A stretch of 64,000 bases of DNA, taken from the NCBI RefSeq assembly GCF_017875465.1, contig NZ_JAGGMQ010000001.1, positions 3,534,001-3,598,000 of the forward strand. Direction: 5' to 3'. This DNA is from Winslowiella toletana (GTDB lineage Bacteria; Pseudomonadota; Gammaproteobacteria; Enterobacterales; Enterobacteriaceae). The notes under the pieces are model-generated. The model saw only the letters and a list, made by a program, of their open reading frames with translations. It searched no databases and was not told the DNA's origin. Each line of letters opens with the position of its first letter. Positions within the stretch are counted from its first letter, which is position 1. Below, in pieces: positions 41,380-52,196 of this stretch. Made by a program: the position numbers and the translations under genes.

Positions 41380-42150
41380 TTAATCAGCCAAAGGTAAACG
41401 GGGGATGGCGTCCAGCAAACGCTGGCTGGCCGGGTGCTGCGGGTGACACAACAGCTGGCGGGTGGGGGCGTCTTCAACGATGGCGCCGTTATCCATTACC
41501 AGCACGCGTTCGCACAGGCAGGTAATTGATGACAGATCGTGTGACACCACCAGCAGGCCCATCTGCTGCTGACGGGCAATATCGGCCAGCAGGTGGTTGA
41601 TTTGTTGTCTGAGCGGCAGATCAAGGCCACTAACCGGTTCGTCCGCCAGCAGAAAACGCGGTTGCAGCGCAATCGCCCGCGCGATAGCCACGCGCTGCGC
41701 CTGACCGCCGGAGAGAGTGGCGCAGCGCTGATTTAACAGGCTGGCATCGAGCCTGACCTGCGCCAGAATCGCTGCCAGCTGAAGCAGGTCGGGTTGCAGA
41801 CGCTTTAACTGGCGCAGCGGTTCGGCCAGCACATCCGCCACCGTGCGGCGCGGATCGAGCGTGGTGGCTGGATCCTGCGCGATATATTGCACCTGCTGGC
41901 GATACCAGCGCAGCGCCCGTACCGATGCGGGGCGCACCGGATGTTGCTGGCAGCGCACTTCGCCGTCAGTGGCGCTTTGCAATGCCAGCATCAGTTTCAG
42001 CAGTGTGGATTTGCCGCTGCCGGAGGAGCCAATCAGCGCCACGCGTTCACCGGCACGTAGCTGGAATGAGACGGCGTCGACAAGCGGACGCGGCTGGCCG
42101 TGCGGCTGATAGCTGAGCTGATGGGTAGTAAGAAAAGCGGGCACAGACAT
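41380..42150 (-). CDS. ABC transporter ATP-binding protein (DppF/NikE-like)
   Basis: ATPase, 256 aa. Walker A GSSGSGKSTLL (about 38-48), Q-loop YIAQDPATTLDPRR, signature LSGGQAQRVAIARAIA, Walker B FLLADEPVSGLD and switch SHDLSSITCL are intact. A short C-terminal LLCHPQHPASQRLLDAIP motif matches the DppF/NikE type. It shares its first base with the end of the partner ATPase gene. Second gene in the operon that starts at 42983. Confidence 0.9.
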   Translation of the reverse strand: MSVPAFLTTHQLSYQPHGQPRPLVDAVSFQLRAGERVALIGSSGSGKSTLLKLMLALQSATDGEVRCQQHPVRPASVRALRWYRQQVQYIAQDPATTLDPRRTVADVLAEPLRQLKRLQPDLLQLAAILAQVRLDASLLNQRCATLSGGQAQRVAIARAIALQPRFLLADEPVSGLDLPLRQQINHLLADIARQQQMGLLVVSHDLSSITCLCERVLVMDNGAIVEDAPTRQLLCHPQHPASQRLLDAIPRLPLAD

Positions 42151-42983
42151 CAGGCAATCCCCCGCAGCGGGGGCGTGGTGAGCAGCATCTGTTCCGCGTG
42201 GCGTGCGGCGCTGACCAGCCGCTGACTGGCCGCATGCGTTGGCCGGTTCAGCAGTTGCTGCATGGTGCTGTTTTCCACCAGCCGCCCGGCTGACATCACC
42301 AGCGCCCGGCTGCAGAGCTGCGCAGCCAGCACCAGATCGTGGGTGATAAACAGCAGCGCGGGCGCATCGCGACGCAGCGCCAGGCGCTGGAACGCCGCGA
42401 TTACCGTCTGTTGCGTGGCGACATCCAGCGCACTGGTGGGTTCGTCGGCGACAATCAGCGGGCTTTCGCTGGCCAGCGCCAGTGCGATGCAGACGCGCTG
42501 ACGCTGGCCGCCCGACAGCTCGGCGGGATAACAGGCCATCACCCGCTCACTATCAGCGAAATCCATCTCATCCAGCAGCGCAATCGCCGCCTGCTGCGCT
42601 GCACGCCGGGAAACCGGTTGTCTGGCGCGCAGTGTCATCTGCAGCTGCTTGCCGACACTCACCAGCGGATTAAGGGCGCTGGCGGAGTCCTGAAAAATCA
42701 TCGCTGCACGTGTCGCAGGGGAGCGCTGGCCCACCGGGCGATCAATCACCGACTGTCCGGCAATTTGCAGTCTACCCGCCAGGCGCGCCGATGCGGGCAG
42801 TGCGCCAATAATGGCGCTGGCGGTTAGCGATTTACCACATCCTGATTCACCCAGCAGACAGACGCACTCGCCCCGTTGCAGGGAAAAACTGAGTTGATGC
42901 AGTTTTTGCTGCTGGTGCAGATTCAGATCCAGATTGGTCAGTTGCAGCACCCTGTCAGGGGCCGGAGATAACGAAGTCAGCAT
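42150..42983 (-). CDS. ABC transporter ATP-binding protein (DppD/NikD-like)
   Basis: ATPase, 277 aa, first gene of the transporter operon. Walker A GESGCGKSLTA, Q-loop MIFQDSASALNPLV, signature LSGGQRQRVCIALALA, Walker B LIVADEPTSALD and switch THDLVLAAQL are intact. Having ATPases before the binding protein and permease is an uncommon gene order. There is no clear ribosome site before the ATG at 42983, and a Zur-like palindrome begins 21 bp upstream, so the transcript may have a very short leader. Confidence 0.9.
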   Translation of the reverse strand: MLTSLSPAPDRVLQLTNLDLNLHQQQKLHQLSFSLQRGECVCLLGESGCGKSLTASAIIGALPASARLAGRLQIAGQSVIDRPVGQRSPATRAAMIFQDSASALNPLVSVGKQLQMTLRARQPVSRRAAQQAAIALLDEMDFADSERVMACYPAELSGGQRQRVCIALALASESPLIVADEPTSALDVATQQTVIAAFQRLALRRDAPALLFITHDLVLAAQLCSRALVMSAGRLVENSTMQQLLNRPTHAASQRLVSAARHAEQMLLTTPPLRGIA

Positions 42984-43003
42984 AGCGTCGCATAGAAGTT
43001 ATT

Positions 43004-43018
43004 TGTTATGTAATAACA
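43004..43018. promoter_or_regulatory. Zur-like palindrome upstream of the fused-permease ABC operon
   Basis: TGTTATGTAATAACA, a perfect 6+3+6 palindrome. The enterobacterial zinc-uptake repressor Zur binds a core TGTTAT-ANT-ATAACA as I recall it; both arms match exactly and only the centre (GTA) differs. The site lies inside a longer dyad 43003-43024 (TTGTTATG ... CATAACAA) 21 bp before the operon's first codon. It could be Zur or another palindrome-binding repressor. Confidence 0.45.
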
Positions 43019-43106
43019 TAACAAAATGTGACACTGTGATGCAAAATAAGTTTAAATGTACTCAACTTGAGGATAGGACATCCTGAAGCGGAGGGTAAGG
43101 AAATCC

Positions 43107-43371
43107 ATGAACGCAATCTTTATTGAACTCTCAACATTTGAAAAATACCGTGCAGAATTCCTGACGGATGACCAGTTTAAGGCATTTCAGGAATGACTAA
43201 TGGCTAATCCCCACACGGGTGATGAGAATCATTTATTACTGGTGGTCTGACGAAGGGCTATTCTATCTCTTCTCCCTGTATGACAAGGATGAAATGGATG
43301 ATCTCACCAAAAAGCAGAAAGATATTCTGGCCCGGATGCTTGAGCAGATTAAACGAGGAAACAAACTATGA
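43107..43371 (+). pseudogene. Degraded HigB-like (RelE superfamily) toxin gene
   Basis: Remnant of a type II toxin. The 5' part encodes MNAIFIELSTFEKYRAEFLT and DDQFKAFQE, then an in-frame TGA at 43194. Reading on, LMANPHTGDE follows as expected for HigB. The central part with the GLRK-type catalytic region is then missing: the sequence jumps, with a frame change, to RIIYYWWSDEGLFYLFSLYD and KDEMDDLTKKQKDILARMLE, the normal C-terminus. So there is a nonsense mutation plus an internal deletion of roughly 25 codons. The C-terminal frame ends in TGA overlapping the ATG of the antitoxin gene (ATGA), preserving the original operon junction. Confidence 0.8.
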
Positions 43372-43679
43372 CAGAGCGTAACCTGTTCGCTGAACTTATG
43401 CAGGGTATGGAAGAAATGGCCGCACACCGGAAGGGTAAGATCACCCTGAAAACCCATAAAGTCTCCCGCCATCGGGTTTCAATTGCGCCGGAAGAACTTA
43501 AATCAGTGCGCGAAAGACTGAATCTTTCCCAGGCTGTTTTTGCCAGCTATCTGCATACCGGTGAATCCACTTATCAGAACTGGGAACAGGGCAGGGCTAA
43601 ACCAAATGCGCAGGCTGTACTTTTAATCCTCATGGTAGCTCGTAACCCTGAAACCTTGCAGACCCTTGCCAGCTTGTAG
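43368..43679 (+). CDS. HigA-like antitoxin (Xre-type HTH), orphaned
   Basis: 103-aa antitoxin-type regulator. The N-terminal part (NLFAELMQGMEEMAAHRKGK) would bind the toxin; the C-terminal helix-turn-helix is ELKSVRERLNLSQAVFASYL followed by GESTYQNWEQGRAKPNAQA, typical for HigA/YgiT-like antitoxins downstream of HigB-2-type toxins. The gene is intact while its toxin gene is broken, so it may persist as an autorepressor or protect against a related toxin elsewhere. Confidence 0.85.
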   Translation: MTERNLFAELMQGMEEMAAHRKGKITLKTHKVSRHRVSIAPEELKSVRERLNLSQAVFASYLHTGESTYQNWEQGRAKPNAQAVLLILMVARNPETLQTLASL

Positions 43680-43723
43680 ATTGGCTGTACCTCGGCGAGC
43701 TTGCCCCAGTAATCGTATAATCT

Positions 43724-44104
43724 TCAGGGCTGCAAAGCAGCATATTCATAACTGGTGATTTCGTAACGGTTAGCAAAGGGATCGCTAAAATAGATCGACC
43801 AGGAGAGCTGATGATCGCTAAGGCTGAAAGTGACATCATGCTGACTAAGGTGCCGTTGTGCAGCGATAAACTGCGCGGCGTTGCAGCGAAAGGCGACGGT
43901 ATGACCTGCGGCATGCTGCTGGCGTTTAAATAGCGCCAGATGAATATTGCCCTGTTGAAGTGTTAATGGCCCACCCTGCTGATACCAGTTCAGTAGTGGC
44001 TGACAAACGCTAAATCCTAATACCTCATGATACCAGCGTGTCGCCTGCTGTATGTCATCGACATAAATATGTACATGGTCGAAAGCCGAAAGCTGGATTG
44101 TCAT
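43724..44104 (-). CDS. VOC/glyoxalase-fold protein
   Basis: 126-aa member of the vicinal oxygen chelate superfamily (glyoxalase/bleomycin resistance/dioxygenase). The first module starts AFDHVHIYVDDIQQATRWYH with the metal-ligand His at about 10; the second has AGHTVAFRCNAAQFIAAQ; the C-terminal metal Glu lies in NRYEITSYEY (YFSDPFANRYEIT, about 107-119). The reaction cannot be named from this. Single-gene unit on the minus strand. Confidence 0.82.
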   Translation of the reverse strand: MTIQLSAFDHVHIYVDDIQQATRWYHEVLGFSVCQPLLNWYQQGGPLTLQQGNIHLALFKRQQHAAGHTVAFRCNAAQFIAAQRHLSQHDVTFSLSDHQLSWSIYFSDPFANRYEITSYEYAALQP

Positions 44105-44193
44105 GATTGATCCTCAGGCGCGTTTTAAAGCGAGTGTAGCCCGAGATAAAAAGCGATCAATTCAAAGCGCACGCCTGGTTAAATCTTTTGCGC

Positions 44194-44442
44194 TTACTCC
44201 GCTTTCTCATCCATCAGCTGCGCCAGTACATTGCGATAGCCCTGTAACAACGCCTCATCGACTTCATGTTCCAGTTTGCTAATCACCGTGGCGATAATCG
44301 CTTTGCTGGTAGCCGGTTTACCGGCTTGCATCAGTTCGGTCATCACTGCCGCCAGCAACTCAGCCTCACGCGGTGCTTGCCAGGCTGGGCTGTTAAAGTA
44401 GTCGGTAATCGCACGGCCTGCGCCGGGTGTATGTGCTCGCAT
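44194..44442 (-). CDS. YcgZ-like two-component-system connector protein
   Basis: 82-aa protein matching E. coli YcgZ in pattern: GAGRAITDYFNSPAW (E. coli AGAITRYF), AELLAAVMTELMQAGKPATSKAIIA and KLEHEVDEALLQGYRNVLAQL (E. coli CRLEHATGEEEQKHYNALIGLL). YcgZ acts with the YmgA/YmgB proteins through the Rcs phosphorelay on biofilm and colanic acid in E. coli, under BluR; that knowledge is from E. coli. ATG 44442 has GGAGG 6 bp upstream; the longer frame to 44487 is not conserved-looking. Confidence 0.72.
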   Translation of the reverse strand: MRAHTPGAGRAITDYFNSPAWQAPREAELLAAVMTELMQAGKPATSKAIIATVISKLEHEVDEALLQGYRNVLAQLMDEKAE

Positions 44443-44646
44443 GAAAAACCTCCGAAAAAGCGCCATCGGCCACACCACCGGCCACACAAGGGGAGGCCGG
44501 TGAGATCATAAACAGGACAATATGATGGTGATCCGGGCAACCAGGACAGTCAGCCCGCCACTTGCCAGACGTTAAACAGGTGGAGATTTTTTAAACATAG
44601 AACGCGGCAGCGGAGTTGTCAGTAACAAAATGAAATATTTTTGACA

Positions 44647-45318
44647 TTACGCAGGCGAATAAGTGCTGACAACCTCTAAAACGCCATTAATGATAAATTG
44701 CACGCCCATGCACACCAGCAGGAACCCCATCAGGCGTGAGATGGCTTCGATACCGCCTTTGCCGACGATGCGCATAATGCCGCCGGAGCTGCGCAGGCTA
44801 ATCCATAAAATCACACTGACCGCGATAAAGGTCAGCACCGGCGCGACGCTGATCACCCACGGCGAGAACTGCGTGCTGTCGCGGATGGTGGAAGCGGAAC
44901 TGATAATCATCGCAATGGTGCCCGGACCGGCGGTGCTGGGCATCGCCAGCGGTACAAAGGCAATATTGACCCCTTTATGTTCGTTTAACTCATCCTGCTT
45001 GTGCTCGGCCTCCACCGACTGACCGGCCGGTTTGTGCGGGAACAGCATGCGAAAACCGATAAAGGCGACAATTAAGCCACCGGCAATCCGCAGGCCAGGA
45101 ATCGAGATGCCAAAGGTATCCATCACCAGGTTACCGGCGTAATACGCTACGGTCATAATAATAAAAACGTACAGCGAGGCATCGCGCGCTTGCTTGTTGC
45201 GCTCGCTAAAGTTCATATCGCCCGCCAGGCCTAAAAACAGCGCCACGGTGGTCAGCGGGTTAGCCAGCGGCAGTAATACCACCAGACCCAGGCCAATCGC
45301 CTTAAACAGTTCCAGCAT
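44647..45318 (-). CDS. marC: MarC family integral membrane protein
   Basis: 223-aa inner-membrane protein with six helices, close to E. coli MarC over its length: [79 protein letters not shown] and [19 protein letters not shown]. The middle loop differs ([16 protein letters not shown]). Function is unknown; deletion in E. coli does not change multidrug resistance. In E. coli it is divergent from marRAB; here the neighbour is a cold-shock gene and no mar regulator is nearby. Confidence 0.9.
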   Translation of the reverse strand: MLELFKAIGLGLVVLLPLANPLTTVALFLGLAGDMNFSERNKQARDASLYVFIIMTVAYYAGNLVMDTFGISIPGLRIAGGLIVAFIGFRMLFPHKPAGQSVEAEHKQDELNEHKGVNIAFVPLAMPSTAGPGTIAMIISSASTIRDSTQFSPWVISVAPVLTFIAVSVILWISLRSSGGIMRIVGKGGIEAISRLMGFLLVCMGVQFIINGVLEVVSTYSPA

Positions 45319-45651
45319 GCTGATATCCTTAACAGAAAAGGGCGTTTATCGCGTAATCCTTGGCTGCCAGTATTACCGTAGCGAGCGGCTAAAGCCAGCC
45401 TCAATCTTTATGGTGAACGACGATTATTAAAGACAAATAAAATAAAGGTTGCATCTGAAGGGTGGCTATGAGTAAATGCGTCGTCGGTTTGTTAAGCAGA
45501 GCCGAATATGCGAGCAGTTTTAGTAAAGCAGTCTTCAGTTCAAGCGTTATCTTAGATATCTCTTCTTCCTGACTCCTTCCTGAGTGCCTCATAAATTCTG
45601 TAGACAAACCATTTCGCCCATGTGGCTTGTAATTGAATGAAGGATAGACAA
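45319..45651. other. marC to cold-shock-gene intergenic region, likely long 5' leader
   Basis: 333 bp without a gene. The last ~150 bp before the cold-shock ATG probably form a long untranslated leader, as is usual for the cspA family, ending in a GAAGGAT ribosome site. I could not identify a cold-box match with confidence. The half nearest marC should hold its promoter. Confidence 0.35.
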
Positions 45652-45864
45652 ATGTCTAACAAAATGACTGGTTTAGTAAAATGGTTCAACGCTGAGAAAG
45701 GCTTCGGTTTCATTTCTCCAACTGACGGCAGCAAAGATGTATTCGTACACTTCTCTGCAATTCAGAACGATGGCTTCAAAAGCCTCGACGAAGGTCAGAA
45801 AGTTGAGTTCACCATTGAAAATGGCCAGAAAGGCCCAGCAGCTGCTAACGTAACTGCTATCTAA
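45652..45864 (+). CDS. CspA-family cold-shock protein
   Basis: 70-aa single-stranded nucleic-acid-binding protein (RNA chaperone). Both RNP motifs are perfect: KGFGFI (RNP1, about 18-23) and VFVHFSAI (RNP2, about 32-39), with the start [20 protein letters not shown] and the end [10 protein letters not shown]. Length and N-terminus resemble CspA/CspG rather than CspC/CspE, so it may be cold-induced. ATG 45652 has AAGGAT upstream; an upstream in-frame ATG at 45637 is not conserved. Confidence 0.95.
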   Translation: MSNKMTGLVKWFNAEKGFGFISPTDGSKDVFVHFSAIQNDGFKSLDEGQKVEFTIENGQKGPAAANVTAI

Positions 45865-45915
45865 GCGAATTTATCGCTGCTGAAGATATTTATCTTCAAC
45901 GACGAAACGCTAATA

Positions 45916-45940
45916 AAAACCCGCCTTGTGCGGGTTTTTT
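45916..45940 (+). terminator. Rho-independent terminator of the cold-shock gene
   Basis: AAAACCCGC, loop CTTGT, GCGGGTTTTTT: a textbook GC stem followed by six T residues, 52 bp after the stop codon. Confidence 0.93.
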
Positions 45941-46118
45941 GTTTTAAGCATAAAGATAATGCTATTTGCCTGCCCGCAGCGTGAGGCGGCGTTAGCTGAA
46001 TGCCGCTTCAGCTAAATAATCTGAAGTTGTCCCGTTGCCAGTATTTGCCACTCGTCACATTTCTCAACTTGCTAGACTGACGGTTCCGCTATGCATTTGA
46101 GGCCACGCGCACTTCGCT

Positions 46119-47339
46119 ATGGAATCCTGGAAGGTCAATCTTATTTCAGTCTGGTTCGGGTGTTTTTTTACCGGGCTGGCTATCAGTCAAATTCTGCCGT
46201 TTCTTCCACTCTATATTCAACAGCTTGGTGTTGAATCCCATAGCGCTTTAACCATCTGGTCCGGATTAACCTTCAGTGTCACCTTTATGGTTTCGGCGGT
46301 GGTTTCACCGATGTGGGGTAGCCTGGCAGATCGCAAGGGGCGTAAGCTGATGCTGTTGCGCGCCTCTTTTGGCATGGGAGCGGTGATCCTGATGCAGGCG
46401 TTTGTCACTAATGTCTGGCAGCTGTTTCTGCTGCGTGCGCTGATGGGGCTGACTTCCGGCTATATTCCCAATGCAATGGCGCTGGTGGCTTCGCAGGTGC
46501 CGCGTGAGCGCAGCGGCTGGGCATTAAGCACCGTGGCCACCGGCCAGATCTCAGGTGTGATTGCCGGACCAATGCTGGGCGGGCTGCTGGCCGACTGGGT
46601 CGGTTTGCGCAGCGTGTTTATCCTCACTTCAATTCTGCTGCTGATCAGTTTTCTGATTACCCTGTTTCTGATTAAAGAGACCGGACATAAAGCGGTAAAG
46701 AAAGAGGACAAGCTCAGCGGCAGCGCGGTATTTCAGACCTTAAGCAATCCGGCGCTGGTGATCACGCTGTTTTGCACCACACTGGTGATTCAGTTAAGTA
46801 ACTCTTCCATCAGCCCGATTCTGACGCTATTTGTGCGCGATCTGGCACCGGATGTGCAAAATATTGCCTTTCTGAGCGGTTTTATTGCGGCGATCCCCGG
46901 TATGTCGGCACTAATCTCTGCGCCCTGGCTGGGCAAGCTTGGCGATCGTATTGGTACCGAGCGGATTTTGATCGCCACGCTGACGTTTTCGATAGTGCTG
47001 TTTCTGGCGATGGGCTTTGTCACCAATGCCACGCAGCTGGGCGTATTGCGCTTTCTGCTGGGCTTTGCCGATGGCGCAATGATGCCTGCGGTGCAAACGC
47101 TGCTGTTGCGCTACTCCAGCGACCAGGTCACCGGACGTATTTTTGGTTACAACCAGTCATTTATGTATCTTGGCAATGTGGTGGGTCCGCTGATTGGCGC
47201 CGGTGTCTCGGCGATTGGCGGGTTTCGCTGGGTGTTTATCGCCACGGCGCTGGTGGTGTTTATCAACACCTGGCAGTTGCGGCGACTCTATCGGCAGCAG
47301 AAGACAGCAGCGACGGAGTTGCAGAAACCCCGGGCGTAG
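46119..47339 (+). CDS. mdtG: MdtG-like MFS multidrug efflux transporter
   Basis: 12-helix major facilitator (406 aa; E. coli MdtG is 408). Family signatures: WGSLADRKGRKLMLLRASFGMG (loop 2-3 motif, about 65-86), LRALMGLTSGYIPNAMALVASQVP (motif C region) and LGDRIGTERILI in the second half, all matching the E. coli protein closely. MdtG gives fosfomycin and deoxycholate tolerance in E. coli when overexpressed and is in the MarA/SoxS/Rob regulon there. Its TAG stop lies inside a dispersed palindromic repeat shared with the end of lacZ. Confidence 0.88.
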   Translation: MESWKVNLISVWFGCFFTGLAISQILPFLPLYIQQLGVESHSALTIWSGLTFSVTFMVSAVVSPMWGSLADRKGRKLMLLRASFGMGAVILMQAFVTNVWQLFLLRALMGLTSGYIPNAMALVASQVPRERSGWALSTVATGQISGVIAGPMLGGLLADWVGLRSVFILTSILLLISFLITLFLIKETGHKAVKKEDKLSGSAVFQTLSNPALVITLFCTTLVIQLSNSSISPILTLFVRDLAPDVQNIAFLSGFIAAIPGMSALISAPWLGKLGDRIGTERILIATLTFSIVLFLAMGFVTNATQLGVLRFLLGFADGAMMPAVQTLLLRYSSDQVTGRIFGYNQSFMYLGNVVGPLIGAGVSAIGGFRWVFIATALVVFINTWQLRRLYRQQKTAATELQKPRA

Positions 47340-47361
47340 GGGCGGCGTTATCGCCGCCCGT
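47336..47361 (+). repeat. Dispersed 26-bp palindromic repeat, copy B
   Basis: Same stem GGGCGGCG / CGCCGCCC as copies A and C, with loop TTAT instead of TTCT. It separates the convergent mdtG and lacZ genes, 32 bp apart, and contains the mdtG stop codon, so it probably serves as a bidirectional terminator. Confidence 0.75.
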
Positions 47362-47370
47362 GCCGATGCG

Positions 47371-50508
<3,138 letters not shown>

Positions 50509-50739
50509 TTAGTAAAGCGTTTAGCGGCGATTCCGCGACGGCGATCGCGTTCCCGGATTTCGGGAAAAATCTGCGGCAGGCAGCGGCTGATGCAGACTGG
50601 TCACTGAATTCTGGCAGGAAAGTGTTAAGCGTGGTTACGCGCGGTAAAAAGCCGCCGGATGCAGAGTATTCTGCATTGTCGGGCGATCCCCTGCGGCATA
50701 CACTCGGCGCAAAATCGTCATACAGAGGTTCTGTTTATT

Positions 50740-50919
50740 ATGGGTCGTATTATTAAGCTGGTCACAATTGTGGCGCTGGTAACAGCATTAAGTGGTTGTC
50801 TGTTCCCGATGTGGGGACCGGGCGGTGGCGGTGGTGGTGGACATGGCGGCGGCGGTGGCGGCGGCGGATGGGGCGGCGGTGGCGGCCCACGCGGTGGTTT
50901 TATGGGTGGCCCACAGTAA
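50740..50919 (+). CDS. Glycine-rich small lipoprotein, 59 aa
   Basis: MGRIIKLVTIVALVTALSGC is a lipoprotein signal (lipobox ALSGC, Cys20), followed by LFPMWGPG and then an almost pure Gly tract with scattered His, Trp, Arg and Pro (six Gly-runs in 35 residues), ending MGGPQ. Low-complexity tails like this occur in small enterobacterial lipoproteins. Function unknown. AGAGG lies 12 bp before the ATG, rather far. A strong hairpin terminator follows. The repetitive GGC/GGT codons make this a possible replication-slippage site. Confidence 0.65.
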   Translation: MGRIIKLVTIVALVTALSGCLFPMWGPGGGGGGGHGGGGGGGGWGGGGGPRGGFMGGPQ

Positions 50920-50936
50920 GTCACTAAACTTCCCTC

Positions 50937-50962
50937 CGACTGGCCGGTTACGGCCAGTCGGA
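50937..50962. terminator. Terminator after the Gly-rich lipoprotein gene
   Basis: An 11-bp perfect GC-rich stem (CCGACTGGCCG / CGGCCAGTCGG) with loop GTTA, 17 bp after the stop codon and followed by a T-rich stretch. Confidence 0.8.
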
Positions 50963-51184
50963 GGCATTTTATTTTGACCATTCAATAAAAAATATTTTCA
51001 AAATTCCATTTATCAACGACTTGTTATCCGCTCAGGGGTATACAAATCATTTTTAGCAGAGAAACGTTTCGATAAAGTTAACTACTGCATGTGCTTCTTA
51101 ATACACGAATATATCCGCTAAAAAGCGCTACCATTTTATTTATCTCAATGTTAACGTCTTGCTTTAACCCGCTGAGACATTCGC

Positions 51185-51445
51185 ATGAAAAATCTCATTG
51201 CTGAATTATTGTTAAAGCTCGCTGCCAAAGAAGAAGAAGCTAAAGAGCTCACCGCTCAGGTTGAAGCATTAGAAATTGTAGTTACCGCCATGTTACGCAA
51301 GATGGAGGAAGCACAGCGGCTGGAACTCAATGCCGGCATTGAGGTTGCGATGCGTAAAGCGGCAGAGGATGCAGCCACCGATCCGCAAGATACTTCCTTA
51401 TTGCAGGGCTATATCCGGCGACTGCTGACTTACCCACGCTATTAA
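51185..51445 (+). CDS. iraP: Anti-adaptor protein IraP
   Basis: 86-aa protein, the same length as E. coli IraP (YaiB) and nearly identical in its N-terminal half: MKNLIAELLLKLAAKEEEAK, then QVEALEIVVTAMLRKME; the C-terminus LLQGYIRRLLTYPR also matches. IraP binds the adaptor RssB and so protects sigma-S from ClpXP, notably in phosphate starvation and, in Salmonella, under PhoP. Mainly coiled-coil helix. In E. coli phoA separates it from psiF; here psiF follows directly, after 188 bp. Confidence 0.92.
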   Translation: MKNLIAELLLKLAAKEEEAKELTAQVEALEIVVTAMLRKMEEAQRLELNAGIEVAMRKAAEDAATDPQDTSLLQGYIRRLLTYPRY

Positions 51446-51633
51446 ACTTTTCTGTAGAGCCGCTTTCAGCGTTTAACTGTTGCCAGCATGGTTACGCACT
51501 TAAAGTAATAATGAGATCCAGCTATAAGTTTGTTTTTTATTTTTAGCCATATACAAAATACCTGCCAGACTTAGCGTTAATGCTGTTTAAAGCATTAGCG
51601 CAATGACTTCGTGAATTAAAATAAGGATCGAAT

Positions 51634-51936
51634 ATGAAGGTGCAGATATTGATACTAATGCTGGTCAGCCTGATGACAGCGGGCTATGCCGCTGCTGTTG
51701 AGAAAACGCCGCAGCAGCAAAAAATGGCCAGCTGTAATCAGCACGCCAGCAGTCAGGCGCTGAAAGGCGACGCGCGCAAAGACTTTATGAGCGAGTGCTT
51801 ACGTAAAGACAGCAAAATAAGTGATATGACGCCGCAGCAGGTAAAAATGAAAACCTGTAATACCCAGGCGGCAGAGAAGACGCTGAAAGGGGATGAGCGT
51901 AAAGCCTTTATGAGCAGTTGCCTGAAGAAAAGCTAA
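51634..51936 (+). CDS. psiF: PsiF phosphate-starvation-inducible family protein
   Basis: Exported protein, 100 aa. Signal peptide MKVQILILMLVSLMTAGYAA. The mature part is two tandem PsiF repeats: PQQQKMASCNQHASSQALKG / DARKDFMSECLRK and PQQVKMKTCNTQAAEKTLKG / DERKAFMSSCLKK, each with two cysteines at the same spacing. Function unknown; the E. coli gene is induced by phosphate limitation with phoA. No obvious PhoB box was recognised upstream. Good ribosome site (AAGGA). Confidence 0.92.
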   Translation: MKVQILILMLVSLMTAGYAAAVEKTPQQQKMASCNQHASSQALKGDARKDFMSECLRKDSKISDMTPQQVKMKTCNTQAAEKTLKGDERKAFMSSCLKKS

Positions 51937-51942
51937 AGTTTA

Positions 51943-51964
51943 ACGTGGATCTGTGGATCCACGT
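51943..51964. terminator. Terminator after psiF
   Basis: Stem ACGTGGATC / GATCCACGT with loop TGTG, immediately followed by ATTTCT, 6 bp after the psiF stop. Confidence 0.75.
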
Positions 51965-52196
51965 ATTTCTCCCTTCGCATGATCTCCCACCGTAAATTCT
52001 TTCAGCCCGCGCAAAACCGTTTTCTGCGGCGGTTAATATTTATTAAGATTTTAAATTTAATTATAAACAATGAGTTAGAATTTAATATTCACTTTAATCC
52101 TCTCCCGCGCCCCGTACCTGCCAGGCTTAATAATATTCCTGTAAAAGATGTGGGTATCACCGCATCTGCCAGTTACCTTTGAAAGGGAGCACTGTC

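Noticed and set aside
42984..43724. Insertion sequence or transposon carrying the toxin-antitoxin pair
   Set aside because: No transposase fragment, terminal inverted repeats or target duplication could be recognised around it.
44647..45318. A mar locus with marRAB
   Set aside because: Only marC is present; the divergent neighbour is a cold-shock gene and no MarR or MarA protein is encoded nearby.
50815..50915. CRISPR or tandem-repeat array
   Set aside because: The repetition is GGC/GGT glycine codons of a lipoprotein gene, without spacers or conserved repeat units; no CRISPR array was seen anywhere in the window.
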